From the NCBI RefSeq assembly GCF_006716905.1, contig NZ_VFPV01000003.1, forward strand, positions 124,001 through 188,000: a DNA stretch of 64,000 nucleotides, given 5' to 3'. This DNA comes from Acidovorax temperans (GTDB taxonomy: Bacteria > Pseudomonadota > Gammaproteobacteria > Burkholderiales > Burkholderiaceae_C). Shown piece after piece: positions 36,713 to 48,440 of the stretch. The notes beneath the pieces were generated by a model. The model did not search any database, was not told the DNA's origin, and saw only the letters and a list, made by a program, of their open reading frames with translations. Position numbers and translations under genes: made by a program. Positions within the stretch are counted from its first letter, which is position 1; every line of letters begins with the position of its first letter.

Positions 36713-38803
36713 TCAGGCCGTGATCGAGTCGCTTCCAGGCGCACCGAAGGCTCGGTCCTTGAGTTTTGTCAGTTGGTCTCGCACACGAGCTGCCTGTTCG
36801 AACTCGAGGTTGCGAGCGTGTTCCAGCATCAGCTTCTCCAGGCGCTTGATCTCGCGCGAAATGTCCTTCTCGGACATCTCTTCCACCTGCGCCCTTTGCA
36901 TGGCCTCTTGTTCCAGGCGCTCCGCGTCTTTGCCCGCTTTTTCGCTGTAAACGCCGTCAATCAGGTCTCTTACCCGCTTGACAATGCCGCGCGGCGTAAT
37001 GCCGTGGGCTTCGTTGTGGGCGATCTGCTTGGTGCGCCGCCGCTCGGTTTCGTCCATGGCCTTTTTCATGGAGTCGGTGATGCGGTCGGCATACAAAATG
37101 GCCCGGCCATTCAGGTTGCGTGCCGCGCGGCCAATGGTCTGGATCAGGCTGCGCTCGGCGCGCAAAAAACCTTCCTTGTCAGCGTCCAGAATCGCCACCA
37201 GCGACACCTCGGGAATATCCAGCCCCTCGCGCAGCAGGTTGATACCCACCAGCACATCGAACGCGCCCAGCCGCAGGTCGCGGATGATTTCCACCCGCTC
37301 CACGGTGTCCACATCACTGTGCAGGTAGCGCACCTTCACGCCGTTGTCAGTGAGGTAATCGGTGAGCTGCTCGGCCATGCGCTTGGTCAGTGTGGTGATC
37401 AGCACGCGCTCGTGCTTTTCCACGCGGATGCGGATTTCCTGCAGCACGTCGTCCACCTGATGGGTGGCGGGCCGCACCTCCACCACCGGGTCCACCAGCC
37501 CCGTAGGACGAACCACTTGATCCACGATCTGGCCAGAGTGGGTTTTCTCGTAGTCGGCTGGAGTGGCCGTTACGAAAATCGCTTGCCGCATGCGCTGCTC
37601 AAATTCCTCGAACTTGAGCGGCCGGTTGTCCAGCGCCGAAGGCAGGCGAAAGCCATATTCCACCAATGTGGTCTTTCGCGCGCGGTCGCCGTTGTACATG
37701 GCCGACAGCTGCCCGATCATCTGGTGGCTCTCGTCCAGGAACATGATGGAGTCCTTGGGCATGTAGTCGGTCAGCGTGCTGGGCGGGTCTCCCGGCGCTG
37801 CACCAGACAGGTGGCGCGTGTAGTTTTCAATGCCCTTGCAGTGCCCTACTTCGCTGAGCATTTCCAGGTCAAACCGGGTGCGTTGCTCCAGCCGCTGGGC
37901 TTCCACCAATTTGCCGTCGGCCACCAGTTGCTGCAGGCGCTCGGCCAACTCCAGCTTGATGGTCTCCACCGCTGCCAGCACCTTGTCACGCGGGGTGACG
38001 TAGTGGCTGCTGGGGTACACGGTAAAGCGCGGAATCTTCTGCTTGACGCGCCCCGTGAGCGGGTCGAACAGCTGAAGGCTCTCGATCTCATCATCAAACA
38101 GCTCGATGCGGATGGCCAGCTCGGAGTGTTCTGCCGGGAACACGTCGATCGTGTCGCCGCGCACCCGGAACTTGCCACGCGAAAAATCGGCTTCGTTGCG
38201 CTGGTACTGCATGCGGATGAGCTGCGCAATCACGTCGCGCTGGCCCAGTTTGTCCCCCACGCGCAGCGTCATCACCATGCGGTGATAGCTCTCGGGCTCG
38301 CCAATGCCGTAGATGGCCGACACGGTGGCCACGATCACCACATCGCGCCGTTCCATCAGGCTCTTGGTGCAACTCAGGCGCATCTGCTCGATGTGCTCAT
38401 TGATCGCGCTGTCTTTCTCGATGAACAGGTCGCGCTGCGGCACATAGGCTTCGGGCTGGTAGTAGTCGTAGTAGCTGACGAAATACTCCACCGCGTTCTT
38501 GGGGAAGAACTCTCGAAACTCGCTGTACAGCTGTGCCGCCAAGGTCTTGTTGGGCGCAAAAACGATGGCCGGGCGGCCCATGCGGGCGATGACATTGGCC
38601 ATGGTGAAGGTCTTGCCCGAGCCAGTCACGCCCAGCAGCGTCTGGAAGGCTTCGCCATCCCGCAGCCCCTCCACCAGCTTGTTGATGGCCTCAGGCTGGT
38701 CGCCAGCGGGGGGGTACGGCTGAAACAACTCAAACGGCGAGTCTGGGAAGCGGACGAACTCGCCGTCTTGCTTTTCAGGAATGACTTCGGTGATATCTGG
38801 CAT
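36713..38803 (-). CDS. uvrB: UvrABC excision nuclease subunit B
   Basis: 696 residues. Damage-verifying helicase-like subunit of nucleotide excision repair. Walker [14 protein letters not shown], beta-hairpin region [15 protein letters not shown], helicase motifs ([22 protein letters not shown]) and a C-terminal UvrC-binding UVR motif ([28 protein letters not shown]). No convincing LexA box was found directly upstream. Confidence 0.97.
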   Translation of the reverse strand: MPDITEVIPEKQDGEFVRFPDSPFELFQPYPPAGDQPEAINKLVEGLRDGEAFQTLLGVTGSGKTFTMANVIARMGRPAIVFAPNKTLAAQLYSEFREFFPKNAVEYFVSYYDYYQPEAYVPQRDLFIEKDSAINEHIEQMRLSCTKSLMERRDVVIVATVSAIYGIGEPESYHRMVMTLRVGDKLGQRDVIAQLIRMQYQRNEADFSRGKFRVRGDTIDVFPAEHSELAIRIELFDDEIESLQLFDPLTGRVKQKIPRFTVYPSSHYVTPRDKVLAAVETIKLELAERLQQLVADGKLVEAQRLEQRTRFDLEMLSEVGHCKGIENYTRHLSGAAPGDPPSTLTDYMPKDSIMFLDESHQMIGQLSAMYNGDRARKTTLVEYGFRLPSALDNRPLKFEEFEQRMRQAIFVTATPADYEKTHSGQIVDQVVRPTGLVDPVVEVRPATHQVDDVLQEIRIRVEKHERVLITTLTKRMAEQLTDYLTDNGVKVRYLHSDVDTVERVEIIRDLRLGAFDVLVGINLLREGLDIPEVSLVAILDADKEGFLRAERSLIQTIGRAARNLNGRAILYADRITDSMKKAMDETERRRTKQIAHNEAHGITPRGIVKRVRDLIDGVYSEKAGKDAERLEQEAMQRAQVEEMSEKDISREIKRLEKLMLEHARNLEFEQAARVRDQLTKLKDRAFGAPGSDSITA

Positions 38804-38909
38804 GGGGCGTGGTCAACAGATGGAGCAGGCCGCCCGTTAAAATCGGCGGAACCCGGCACAGTACACCACGCCCGGATTCTTCGCTACTGACAACCTTTCA
38901 AGGATTTTC

Positions 38910-40118
38910 ATGTCTCTGTTCACCGCCGTCGAAATGGCCCCCCGCGACCCTATCCTGGGTCTGAACGAACAATTCAACGCCGACACCAACCCCAACAAGG
39001 TCAACCTGGGCGTGGGTGTGTATTTCGACGACAACGGCAAGCTGCCCCTGCTGCAGTGCGTGCAAGCCGCTGAAAAGACCATGATGGAAAAGCCCACCGC
39101 CCGTGGCTACCTGCCCATCGACGGTATCGCTGCCTATGACGCAGCCGTGAAGGGCCTGGTGTTTGGCGCAGACTCCGAAGTCGTCAAGAGCGGCCGCGTG
39201 GCCACCGTGCAAGCCATTGGCGGCACCGGCGGCCTGAAGATCGGTGCCGACTTCCTCAAGAAGATCAGCCCCAACGCCACCGTGCTGATCTCTGACCCCA
39301 GCTGGGAAAACCACCGTGCGCTGTTCACCAACGCCGGTTTCACCGTTGACACCTACCCCTACTTCGACCAGAGCGCCAACGGCGGCCTGGGCGGCATTAA
39401 CTTTGACGGCATGCTGGCCAAGCTCAAGGCCGCTGCAGCAGGCACCATCGTGCTGCTGCACGCCTGCTGCCACAACCCCACCGGCTACGACATCACCCCC
39501 GCCCAGTGGGATCAGGTGATTGCCGTGGTGAAGGAACGCAACCTCACCGCCTTCCTGGACATGGCGTACCAAGGCTTTGGCTACGGCATTGCTGAAGACG
39601 GCGCCGTGATCGCCAAGTTTGTGGCCGCTGGCCTGAACATCTTCGTGTCCACCAGCTTCTCCAAGAGCTTCAGCCTGTACGGCGAACGCGTGGGCGCCCT
39701 GAGCGTGGTCGGCAGCACCAAGGAAGAAACCGACCGCGTGCTGAGCCAGCTCAAGATCGCCATCCGCACCAACTACTCCAACCCACCCACCCACGGTGGC
39801 GCCATCGTGGCTGCCGTGCTGGGCAACCCCGAGCTGCGCGCCCTGTGGGAAAAGGAACTGGGCGAAATGCGCGTGCGCATCAAGGCCATGCGCCAAAAGC
39901 TGGTTGATGGCCTGAAGGCCGCCGGCGTGACCAAGGACATGTCCTTCATCACCACCCAGATCGGCATGTTCAGCTACTCCGGCCTCTCGAAGGACCAGAT
40001 GGTGCGCCTGCGCACGGAATTCGGCGTGTACGGCACCGACACCGGCCGTATGTGCGTGGCCGCCCTGAACAGCAAGAACATCGACTACGTCTGCCAAGCG
40101 ATTGCCAAGGTCATCTGA
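38910..40118 (+). CDS. tyrB: Aromatic-amino-acid/aspartate aminotransferase
   Basis: 402 residues, fold type I PLP enzyme. PLP Lys in STSFSKSFSLYGERVGAL; HACCHNPTGYD and the C-terminal Arg region (YGTDTGRMCVAALN) match the class Ia AspC/TyrB group. Transfers amino groups between aspartate or aromatic amino acids and 2-oxoglutarate. Substrate preference cannot be decided here, so the symbol is tentative. Confidence 0.92.
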   Translation: MSLFTAVEMAPRDPILGLNEQFNADTNPNKVNLGVGVYFDDNGKLPLLQCVQAAEKTMMEKPTARGYLPIDGIAAYDAAVKGLVFGADSEVVKSGRVATVQAIGGTGGLKIGADFLKKISPNATVLISDPSWENHRALFTNAGFTVDTYPYFDQSANGGLGGINFDGMLAKLKAAAAGTIVLLHACCHNPTGYDITPAQWDQVIAVVKERNLTAFLDMAYQGFGYGIAEDGAVIAKFVAAGLNIFVSTSFSKSFSLYGERVGALSVVGSTKEETDRVLSQLKIAIRTNYSNPPTHGGAIVAAVLGNPELRALWEKELGEMRVRIKAMRQKLVDGLKAAGVTKDMSFITTQIGMFSYSGLSKDQMVRLRTEFGVYGTDTGRMCVAALNSKNIDYVCQAIAKVI

Positions 40119-40144
40119 TCTACCCCCTTGCGCTTGACCACAAC

Positions 40145-40170
40145 AAAAAACCGCCTTCGGGCGGTTTTTT
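40145..40170 (+). terminator. Terminator after the aminotransferase
   Basis: AAAAAACCGCC-TTCG-GGCGGTTTTTT, a stable stem with a UUCG-type loop and a T-tract. Works for both strands, so it may also end the truncated gene at 40227. Confidence 0.95.
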
Positions 40171-40180
40171 GCTTTTTATG

Positions 40181-40230
40181 CCTCTAGCGCTTATCCATCA
40201 AGCGCCAGCAGCTATCAATTCAATAGCTAT
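40181..40230. repeat. Dispersed short palindromic repeat
   Basis: CTAGCGCTTATCCATCAAGCGCCAGCAGCTAT, the complement orientation of the family core AGCTGCTGGCGCTTG...AAGCGCTAG, with an extra AGCTAT/ATAGCT dyad at the end. Confidence 0.75.
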
Positions 40231-40636
40231 CCCCACAACACAGAGCGCATGGAGATCGAGGCCGACTGGTAGCCCGTGTTGAAGAACCGGGGCATTTCAG
40301 AGGGTTGCACAGCCCCTGCGGCATACAGCAACGGCAAGTAATGCTCGTGCGTGGGATGGGCTTGCCTGGCCACCGCGCCCAGGCCCATGAAGTTCGGCAG
40401 CGCCGCCAGTTGGCCCTTCTTGATCTGGTCTTGCACCACGGTGTCGAACTCTGTGGCCCAGTCATATGCCTCGTTGGCGGCGGTTCCACTGCGGGTGGCT
40501 CGCAGGTTGTGCACGATGTTGCCGCTGCCCACAATCAGCACGCCCCGCTCGCGCAGGCGCTGAAGCTGCTGGCCCAGCACGTAGTGCTCGGCAGGCGGAC
40601 GGCGGTAGTCCATGCTCAATTGCAGCACCGGTAACA
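40227..40636 (-). pseudogene. Extradiol (DODA/YgiD-type) dioxygenase, 5'-truncated
   Basis: Only the C-terminal half (about 135 codons, from LPVLQLSMDYRRPPAEHY) remains of a roughly 260-residue LigB-type extradiol dioxygenase. The conserved His in VGSGNIVHNLR and HPTHEHYLPLLYAAGA are present; the N-terminal metal-binding His are lost. Homology stops near 40636, where the divergent CoA-transferase upstream region begins. The open frame continues antisense through that gene but does not resemble a dioxygenase. Confidence 0.82.
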
Positions 40637-40724
40637 ATTTATGTATAACCCTTTGAAGGAGACTGCGGGCAAAGTTCCGCAATCCCCAGCGATCACTCCC
40701 CCTACCCGCCCTTTCAACCGCAGC

Positions 40725-41624
40725 ATGCCACCCATGTCCTCTTCCGCTCCCCAGCCGCTGAACGGCACCCGCATTCTGAGCCTTGCGCTGAATCTGCCCG
40801 GCCCAGCCGCCCTCATGCGCTGCGCGCGCATGGGCGCCGCCTGCACCAAGCTCGAACCCCTGGCCGCCGCGCCCCACACCAGCGCAGACCCCATGGCGCT
40901 TTACAGCCCACAGGCTTACACCGACATGCACCAGGGCATTCGCGTGGTGCAGGCCCACCTCAAAACCGAGGAAGGCCAGGCCGCCGTGCACACCGAGCTG
41001 CAGCGCACGGATGTGTTGATTACCTCCTTCCGCCCCTCGGCCCTCATCAAACTTGGCCTGGGGTGGGATGCCTTGCACACCCGCTACCCGCGCCTGTCCC
41101 TGGTGCGCATCGTGGGTGCCGCGGGTGAACGGGCCGAAGAGCCCGGCCACGACCTGACCTACCTGGCCGACGCTGGCTTGGCCACGGGCACGGAAATGCC
41201 CCCCACGCTCTACGCCGACATGGGCGGCGCCCTGATGGCGAGCGAGGCCGTGCTGCAAGCCCTGTTGGTTCGCGCCCAAACCGGCCAGGGCACCCTGCTG
41301 GAAGTGGCCCTGGCCGACACCGCCGCCTGGCTGGCCCAGCCCCGGCACTGGGGCCTGACCACGCCCGACGGCGATGTGGGCGGCGCCCACGCTGGCTATC
41401 GCATCTACCCCTGCGCCGATGGCCGCGTGGCCGTGGCCGCGCTGGAACCCCACTTTGCTGCCCGCCTGTGCGCAGCCGCTGGGCTGCCCGCCGTGGGCGA
41501 CGGGCCCACGCTGCGTGCCCCTGCCACGCACGAGGCGGTGGCGAATTTCATCCGCACCCAAACTCGCGCGCAACTGGACGCGCTGGCGCTGGGCCAGGAC
41601 ATTCCCCTGCACACGCTGGCGTGA
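40725..41624 (+). CDS. CaiB/BaiF-family CoA transferase
   Basis: About 299 residues from ATG 40725 (or 40734). Class III CoA transferase: N-terminal GTRILSLALNLPGPAALMRCARMGA, RTDVLITSFRPSALIKLGLGWDAL, central HDLTYLADAGL with the usual catalytic-Asp region (DLTYLA). It is shorter than typical family members (about 350-400). The CoA donor and acceptor are unknown. Its promoter replaces the 5' half of the dioxygenase gene. Confidence 0.85.
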   Translation: MPPMSSSAPQPLNGTRILSLALNLPGPAALMRCARMGAACTKLEPLAAAPHTSADPMALYSPQAYTDMHQGIRVVQAHLKTEEGQAAVHTELQRTDVLITSFRPSALIKLGLGWDALHTRYPRLSLVRIVGAAGERAEEPGHDLTYLADAGLATGTEMPPTLYADMGGALMASEAVLQALLVRAQTGQGTLLEVALADTAAWLAQPRHWGLTTPDGDVGGAHAGYRIYPCADGRVAVAALEPHFAARLCAAAGLPAVGDGPTLRAPATHEAVANFIRTQTRAQLDALALGQDIPLHTLA

Positions 41625-41641
41625 AAGGCTGAAAGTAAGCC

Positions 41642-42388
41642 ATGCAAAAGACAGGGCAAATCACCCGCTGGGATGCCGAGCGCGCCTTCGGCTTCATCCG
41701 CAGCCCAGACTCTGTGGCCGATGTGTTTTTTCATCTGCGCGACTTTCAAGGCCCTGCCGCACCGCGCATGGGCATGGCGGTGGTTTTTGAAGAAATCCAT
41801 GTGGGCGGCAAAGGGCCACGAGCGATGGCGGTGCGCCCCAGTGCGCAGGCGGTGGGCGCGCCGGGCCGCGCAGCCGACCCGCGCGGTGCGGGTAGCGCCG
41901 CCTCGCGCGAAGCACCGCTGTCTGCACGCCGAGGCCCTTCCGCTGCGCAGCGCACCACCGGAGCACACCCGCGCGCGGCTTCGCGGCCAGCCGCCCAGGT
42001 GCGGCGGCGTACCCAGCGGGTAACGTCTTTGCCTGCCGGGGAACTGCTGCTCATCAGCGCCACGGCTGTGGTGTGGATGGCCATGCTGGCCTGGGCCGTT
42101 TGGGCACAGCGCCTACCCCTGTGGGCGGTGGGTGCAGCCCTGGGGCTGAACCTGTTCACGTTTTTGGCCTACGCCTCTGACAAAAACGCAGCGCAGCGTG
42201 GCATGTGGCGCACCAAGGAAAGCCATTTGCACCTGCTGGCCCTGGTGGGTGGCTGGCCTGCCGCCTGGCTGGCGCAGCAAACGCTGCGGCACAAGTCTCA
42301 AAAAGCAGCGTTTCGCGCGGTCTACGCCCTGACGGTGGTGGCGCATTGCGGCGCCCTGGCAGCCTGGCTGCTGGGGCTGGTTGGATGA
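41642..42388 (+). CDS. Cold-shock domain fused to DUF1294 membrane domain
   Basis: 248 residues. Residues 1-60 are a cold-shock-like OB fold (GQITRWDAERAFGFIRSPDSVADVFFHLRDF). A low-complexity Arg/Ala/Pro linker follows, then a DUF1294 unit with four hydrophobic helices (LFTFLAYASDKNAAQRGMWRTKESHLHLLALVGGWPAAWLAQQTLRHKSQKAAFR). The combination is seen in other proteobacteria. It could link RNA or DNA binding to the membrane; function unknown. 17 bp after the CoA-transferase gene. Confidence 0.88.
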   Translation: MQKTGQITRWDAERAFGFIRSPDSVADVFFHLRDFQGPAAPRMGMAVVFEEIHVGGKGPRAMAVRPSAQAVGAPGRAADPRGAGSAASREAPLSARRGPSAAQRTTGAHPRAASRPAAQVRRRTQRVTSLPAGELLLISATAVVWMAMLAWAVWAQRLPLWAVGAALGLNLFTFLAYASDKNAAQRGMWRTKESHLHLLALVGGWPAAWLAQQTLRHKSQKAAFRAVYALTVVAHCGALAAWLLGLVG

Positions 42389-42438
42389 GCTGGCCTGGGT
42401 GGCAAACCAGGCAGAGTGAGCACGCAAGCACTCCAAAA

Positions 42439-42486
42439 ATCATAGCTGCTGGCGATTGATGGATGGGCGCCAGAGGCGCTTTTGAT
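42439..42486. repeat. Dispersed short palindromic repeat
   Basis: CATAGCTGCTGGCGATTGATGGATGGGCGCCAGAGGCGCTTTT, a diverged member of the repeat family, between two genes of the same strand. Confidence 0.7.
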
Positions 42487-42629
42487 GTGAATCTCGGATA
42501 CCGAGTGCTGCGTTCCCCGCAGTTCGCAGTCAAACCGCTGGCTGACACCCGAAGGGCCCCGGCGTCTACACCCCACCTTTTCCGCGCAGGCTTCAATGGC
42601 AGTGTCTGCAACACCACGGGAACCGCTCC

Positions 42630-43091
42630 ATGAAGCCACTCATCCTCGACTCCAGCATGACCAACATGTCCGGCGTGTTCTACCCCACCGGCCATGTGTT
42701 CGCGCTGTTCCCCGATGAGGACTGCGCGCGGCAGGCGGCCGCGGCGCTGCACAGCGCCGGCCATCAGGGCGAGCTGGCACACGCCAGCCCTGAATTCATC
42801 CTGCAAGAAATCGTTCGCACCTTGGGGGGCACCGACATTCCCCTGCCATCGGTGGGCGCGGAAGGCGACATGGTGCGGCGCATTGCCGACCTGGCGGGCA
42901 CCGGCCACCACGGTGTGCTGATCCGCATGGCCGACAAGGACGCACCCGAACGTGTGGTGGCGGCCATTGCGCCCGAGGGCGCCGCTGCGGCGTTTTACTA
43001 CCGCACCTTCATCATTGAAGACCTGGTGCCACAGGCGCCGGAGCAGGAAAGCCAATCGGTGGTGGTGGGAACACACGCGGGGCCGGTCTAG
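42630..43091 (+). CDS. Conserved hypothetical protein
   Basis: 153 residues from ATG 42630; an internal ATG at 42657 is also possible. It has two halves with alternating hydrophobic and polar segments (GVFYPTGHVFALFPDEDCARQAAAALHSAGHQGELA; GHHGVLIRMADKDAPERVVAAIA) that suggest a small alpha/beta fold like those of general-stress-type domains. No signal peptide or membrane helix. No family confidently recognised. Confidence 0.7.
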   Translation: MKPLILDSSMTNMSGVFYPTGHVFALFPDEDCARQAAAALHSAGHQGELAHASPEFILQEIVRTLGGTDIPLPSVGAEGDMVRRIADLAGTGHHGVLIRMADKDAPERVVAAIAPEGAAAAFYYRTFIIEDLVPQAPEQESQSVVVGTHAGPV

Positions 43092-43115
43092 CGGAGCCGC
43101 GCGCGACCCGCCCTG

Positions 43116-45533
<2,418 letters not shown>

Positions 45534-45696
45534 GCAATGGGGAATGGCCGCCGAAGAAGCTTGGCGGCCACCGTCATATCGTGGGGAGGCCGCGATTTTA
45601 CGGCGCCCGCCGGTTTTTGTCGCTGCATGGGCCGATGGCCCCTTGGCTTGGCGGCCTGTTTCTATACTGCAGGCAGCCCCATCCCTGAGTCTTGCC

Positions 45697-45956
45697 ATGA
45701 CGCACCCCATGCCTCAAAGCCCCATCACCCTGCGCGCACTGGCCCCGGGCGACCTGGGCTGGGGGCACGGCTCACCGACGAGTGCATCGCCTTCGCCCGC
45801 GCCAAGGGCTACAAAAAAATGGTGCTGTGGACCAACAGCTGCCTGACCACCGCCCGCCACATCTACGCGCGGCGGGGATTTGTGCTGGTGAAGTCCGAGC
45901 CCTACGAGGGCTTTGAGCAGCATCTGGTGGGGGAGACCTGGGAGCTGAAACTGTAA
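45697..45956 (+). pseudogene. GNAT-family acetyltransferase with an internal deletion
   Basis: The start [22 protein letters not shown] fits the N-terminus of a GNAT protein. The next bases, in another frame, encode GARLTDECIAFARAKGYKKMVLWTNSCLTTARHIYARRGFVLVK..., the C-terminal acetyl-CoA fold ending TWELKL. About 100 codons between the two are missing, and the junction near 45761 shifts the frame. No functional enzyme is expected. Confidence 0.8.
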
Positions 45957-46011
45957 GCCGCCTGCGCAGGGCAGACTTCCCCCTGATTTGCCGCCGTACA
46001 CTTGCGCCCCC

Positions 46012-46599
46012 ATGCCCTACACCCTGGCCGAGCCCACCCACAGCGAACTCATCATCAAGAAAAGCCGCTTCATCGGCTGCGTGCAGCCCATGGCTGACCG
46101 TGCCAGCGCCCAGGCCGTGGTAGATGCGCTCTGGAAGCAGCACCCTGGCGCCGCACACATTTGCTGGGCGTTGCTGGCGGGTGGTCAATCTGCCGCAGTG
46201 GACGACGGCGAACCGGGCGGCACCGCAGGGCGGCCCATGCTGGACGTGCTGCGCCACCAGGACCTGGAAGGCGTGCTGGCTACCGTGGTGCGTTACTTTG
46301 GCGGGGTGAAGCTGGGCGCGGGCGGCCTGGTGCGGGCCTATACCGATACAGTGGCACAGGCGCTGCTCACGGCCCCCAAGATCACCCTGCAGCGCATGAA
46401 AACCCTGCAATGCCAGGTGCCCTACGCACTGGAAGGCATGATTCGCCGCGAAGTGGAAGCCGCAGGAGCGCAGCTGCTCGATGTGCAGCACGGCTCGCTC
46501 GTCAGCCTTCAGCTGCGTTTGCCGGAAGTGCAGGCACCGGCCTTCGTACAGCGCATCAACGACCACGGGCAGGGCCGCGTGGGGTGGGTCACACCCTAG
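46012..46599 (+). CDS. yigZ: YigZ/IMPACT-family protein
   Basis: 195 residues from ATG 46012 (MPYTLAEPTHSELIIKKSRFIG). N-terminal IMPACT domain (KSRFIGCVQPMADRASAQ ... DDGEPGGTAGRPMLDVLRHQDLEGVLATVVRYFGGVKLGAGGLVRAY) and C-terminal DUF1949 ferredoxin-like domain. Conserved cytoplasmic protein, possibly translation related. Confidence 0.92.
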   Translation: MPYTLAEPTHSELIIKKSRFIGCVQPMADRASAQAVVDALWKQHPGAAHICWALLAGGQSAAVDDGEPGGTAGRPMLDVLRHQDLEGVLATVVRYFGGVKLGAGGLVRAYTDTVAQALLTAPKITLQRMKTLQCQVPYALEGMIRREVEAAGAQLLDVQHGSLVSLQLRLPEVQAPAFVQRINDHGQGRVGWVTP

Positions 46600-46691
46600 C
46601 GCGGTTCACCCAATTTGGGCTGTAGGCCTACACGCGCCCAGCCATGGGCCGCTCACACTCGCTGCTCTCACTTCACTTTGGAGAAGGGCAC

Positions 46692-48107
46692 ATGGGGGCA
46701 CCCCTGGACACCATCATCATCGGCGCGGGCACCGCGGGGCTGGCAGCCCTGCGCGAGGTGCGCAAGCGCACCGACCGCTACCTCATCGTGAACGACGGCC
46801 CCTGGGGCACCACGTGCGCTCGGGTGGGCTGCATGCCTTCCAAGATGCTCATCGAGGCGGCCAGCACGCTCCACCGGCGCCACGTCTGGAATGAACTGGG
46901 TCTGCGCGGCGCCACGGCGCTGGTGGCCGACCTTCCCGCCGTGCTGCAGCGGGTGCGCGCACTGCGCGATGAGCTGGTCGCCGGGGCCTTGAAGGCCACC
47001 CAGAACCTGGGCAGCGCGCAAAAGTCGGGCCGTGCCACGCTGCTGGGGCCCGGGCTGGTAGAAATTGGCGGAAAAGCCCATGCCACGCGCAGCATCATCA
47101 TTGCCACCGGATCGCGCCCCCTGCTGCCCGACGCATGGCTGGCCTTTGGCGACCGCATGCTCACCACCGACACGCTGTTTGAACAGCCCACACTCGGCCC
47201 ACGCATCGCCGTGATCGGCATGGGCCCGCTGGGGGTGGAAATGGCCCAGGCCCTGGCACGGCTGGGGCTGCAGGTGTCCGCCTTCAGCACAGGCGACCAC
47301 TTCGCGGGCATTCGCGACGCCGCCATTAACACTGAGTTGGCCCAGGTGCTCAAAGCCGACATGCGGCTGTACACCGGGGCACCCGCGGAGCTGCGGGAGG
47401 TGGCTGGCGGCATCGAGGTGCGCAGCGGCAACCAAACCGTGGTGGTCGATCAGGTGGTGGCGGCCATGGGGCGCACGCCCAACATCGAACACCTGGGGCT
47501 GGAAACCCTGGGCGTGCCGCTGGATGAACGGGGCCTGCCATCCATAGACCCGCAAACCCAGCAGATCGGCAACCTGCCCGTGTTCATGGCGGGCGATGCC
47601 AATGGCCACCTGCCCTTGCTGCACGAGGGTGCCGACGAAGGCCACATTGCAGGCATCAACGCGCTGGCCAGTGCACCGCGCAAGTTCCGGCGTCGTACGC
47701 CGCTGGCCATTGTTTTTTCAGACCCGCAGGTGGCTGCCGTGGGCCGCCGGTGGGCGGACCTGGACGCCCACACCACCGTCACCGGTTGCGCCAGTTTTCA
47801 TGATCAGGGGCGTGCGCGCACTGCCCTGCGCAACGCGGGGCGGCTCTGCATTTACGCTGACCATGCCACGGGCCGCCTGCAGGGCGCGGAGATGTGCACC
47901 CCGCAGGCAGAGCACATGGCACATCTTCTGGCGCTGGCCGTTCAGCAAAAACTCACGGTGCGAGACCTGCTGGCGATGCCTTTCTACCACCCCACTTACG
48001 AGGAAGGGTTGCGCACGGCCCTGCGTGATGCCGCTCGGCAACTGCCGCAGCCTGCGGATTCCGACCTGGCCACCTGTGGCGGCATCGGTGTGCCGGCACT
48101 GGAATGA
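46692..48107 (+). CDS. Pyridine nucleotide-disulfide oxidoreductase (dihydrolipoyl dehydrogenase-like)
   Basis: 471 residues from ATG 46692, preceded by GAGAAGGG. FAD motif IIIGAGTAGLAALREV, redox pair TTCARVGCMPSK, NAD motif VIGMGPLGVEMAQALARLG, second FAD motif FMAGDANGHLPLLHEG, and C-terminal FYHPTYEEGL. It has no lipoyl domain and no neighbouring E1/E2 genes, so it is unlikely to be part of a 2-oxoacid complex. Substrate unknown. Confidence 0.9.
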   Translation: MGAPLDTIIIGAGTAGLAALREVRKRTDRYLIVNDGPWGTTCARVGCMPSKMLIEAASTLHRRHVWNELGLRGATALVADLPAVLQRVRALRDELVAGALKATQNLGSAQKSGRATLLGPGLVEIGGKAHATRSIIIATGSRPLLPDAWLAFGDRMLTTDTLFEQPTLGPRIAVIGMGPLGVEMAQALARLGLQVSAFSTGDHFAGIRDAAINTELAQVLKADMRLYTGAPAELREVAGGIEVRSGNQTVVVDQVVAAMGRTPNIEHLGLETLGVPLDERGLPSIDPQTQQIGNLPVFMAGDANGHLPLLHEGADEGHIAGINALASAPRKFRRRTPLAIVFSDPQVAAVGRRWADLDAHTTVTGCASFHDQGRARTALRNAGRLCIYADHATGRLQGAEMCTPQAEHMAHLLALAVQQKLTVRDLLAMPFYHPTYEEGLRTALRDAARQLPQPADSDLATCGGIGVPALE

Positions 48108-48183
48108 GCGCGACAGATGTAACAACGGCCAAGTGCATGGCAAAAACAGCCGATAGGGCTGTGTAACCCAGCAGGAGCCTTTC

Positions 48184-48398
48184 ATGGACGTCGCCCTCTC
48201 CAACAGCATCGTGGCCACCGCCACCAACCTTGCCAGTGCTCAGACCTCTGACGCCTTGAACATGGCGGTGCTGAAAAAAGCGCTGGACGTTCAGGCATCA
48301 AGCGCCGCCACCATGATCGATGCCATGCAGCAATCCATGCCCAGCCCGCGCTGGCTACTTCGGGCACGCTGGGCACCCAGCTCAACACCTTCGCGTAA
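48184..48398 (+). pseudogene. YjfB-family small protein, frameshifted
   Basis: Codes MDVALSNSIVATATNLASAQTSDALNMAVLKKALDVQASSAATMIDAMQQSMP in one frame, then continues in another frame as QPALATSGTLGTQLNTFA with a stop at 48396-48398. Together this is the complete length of a YjfB-type putative motility protein. One base appears to be lost near 48341. AGGAG lies upstream of ATG. Confidence 0.75.
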
Positions 48399-48440
48399 GA
48401 AACTGCTCACAGGGTCGGCCGGGCGCGCCCCGCACCACCC

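Noticed and set aside
38804-38909. LexA box in front of uvrB
   Set aside because: ACAG and CTGT fragments occur, but none with the CTG-N10-CAG spacing.
40637-41612. Upstream extension of the dioxygenase frame through the CoA-transferase gene
   Set aside because: Only the last 135 codons match a dioxygenase; the rest is antisense to a recognisable CaiB-type gene.
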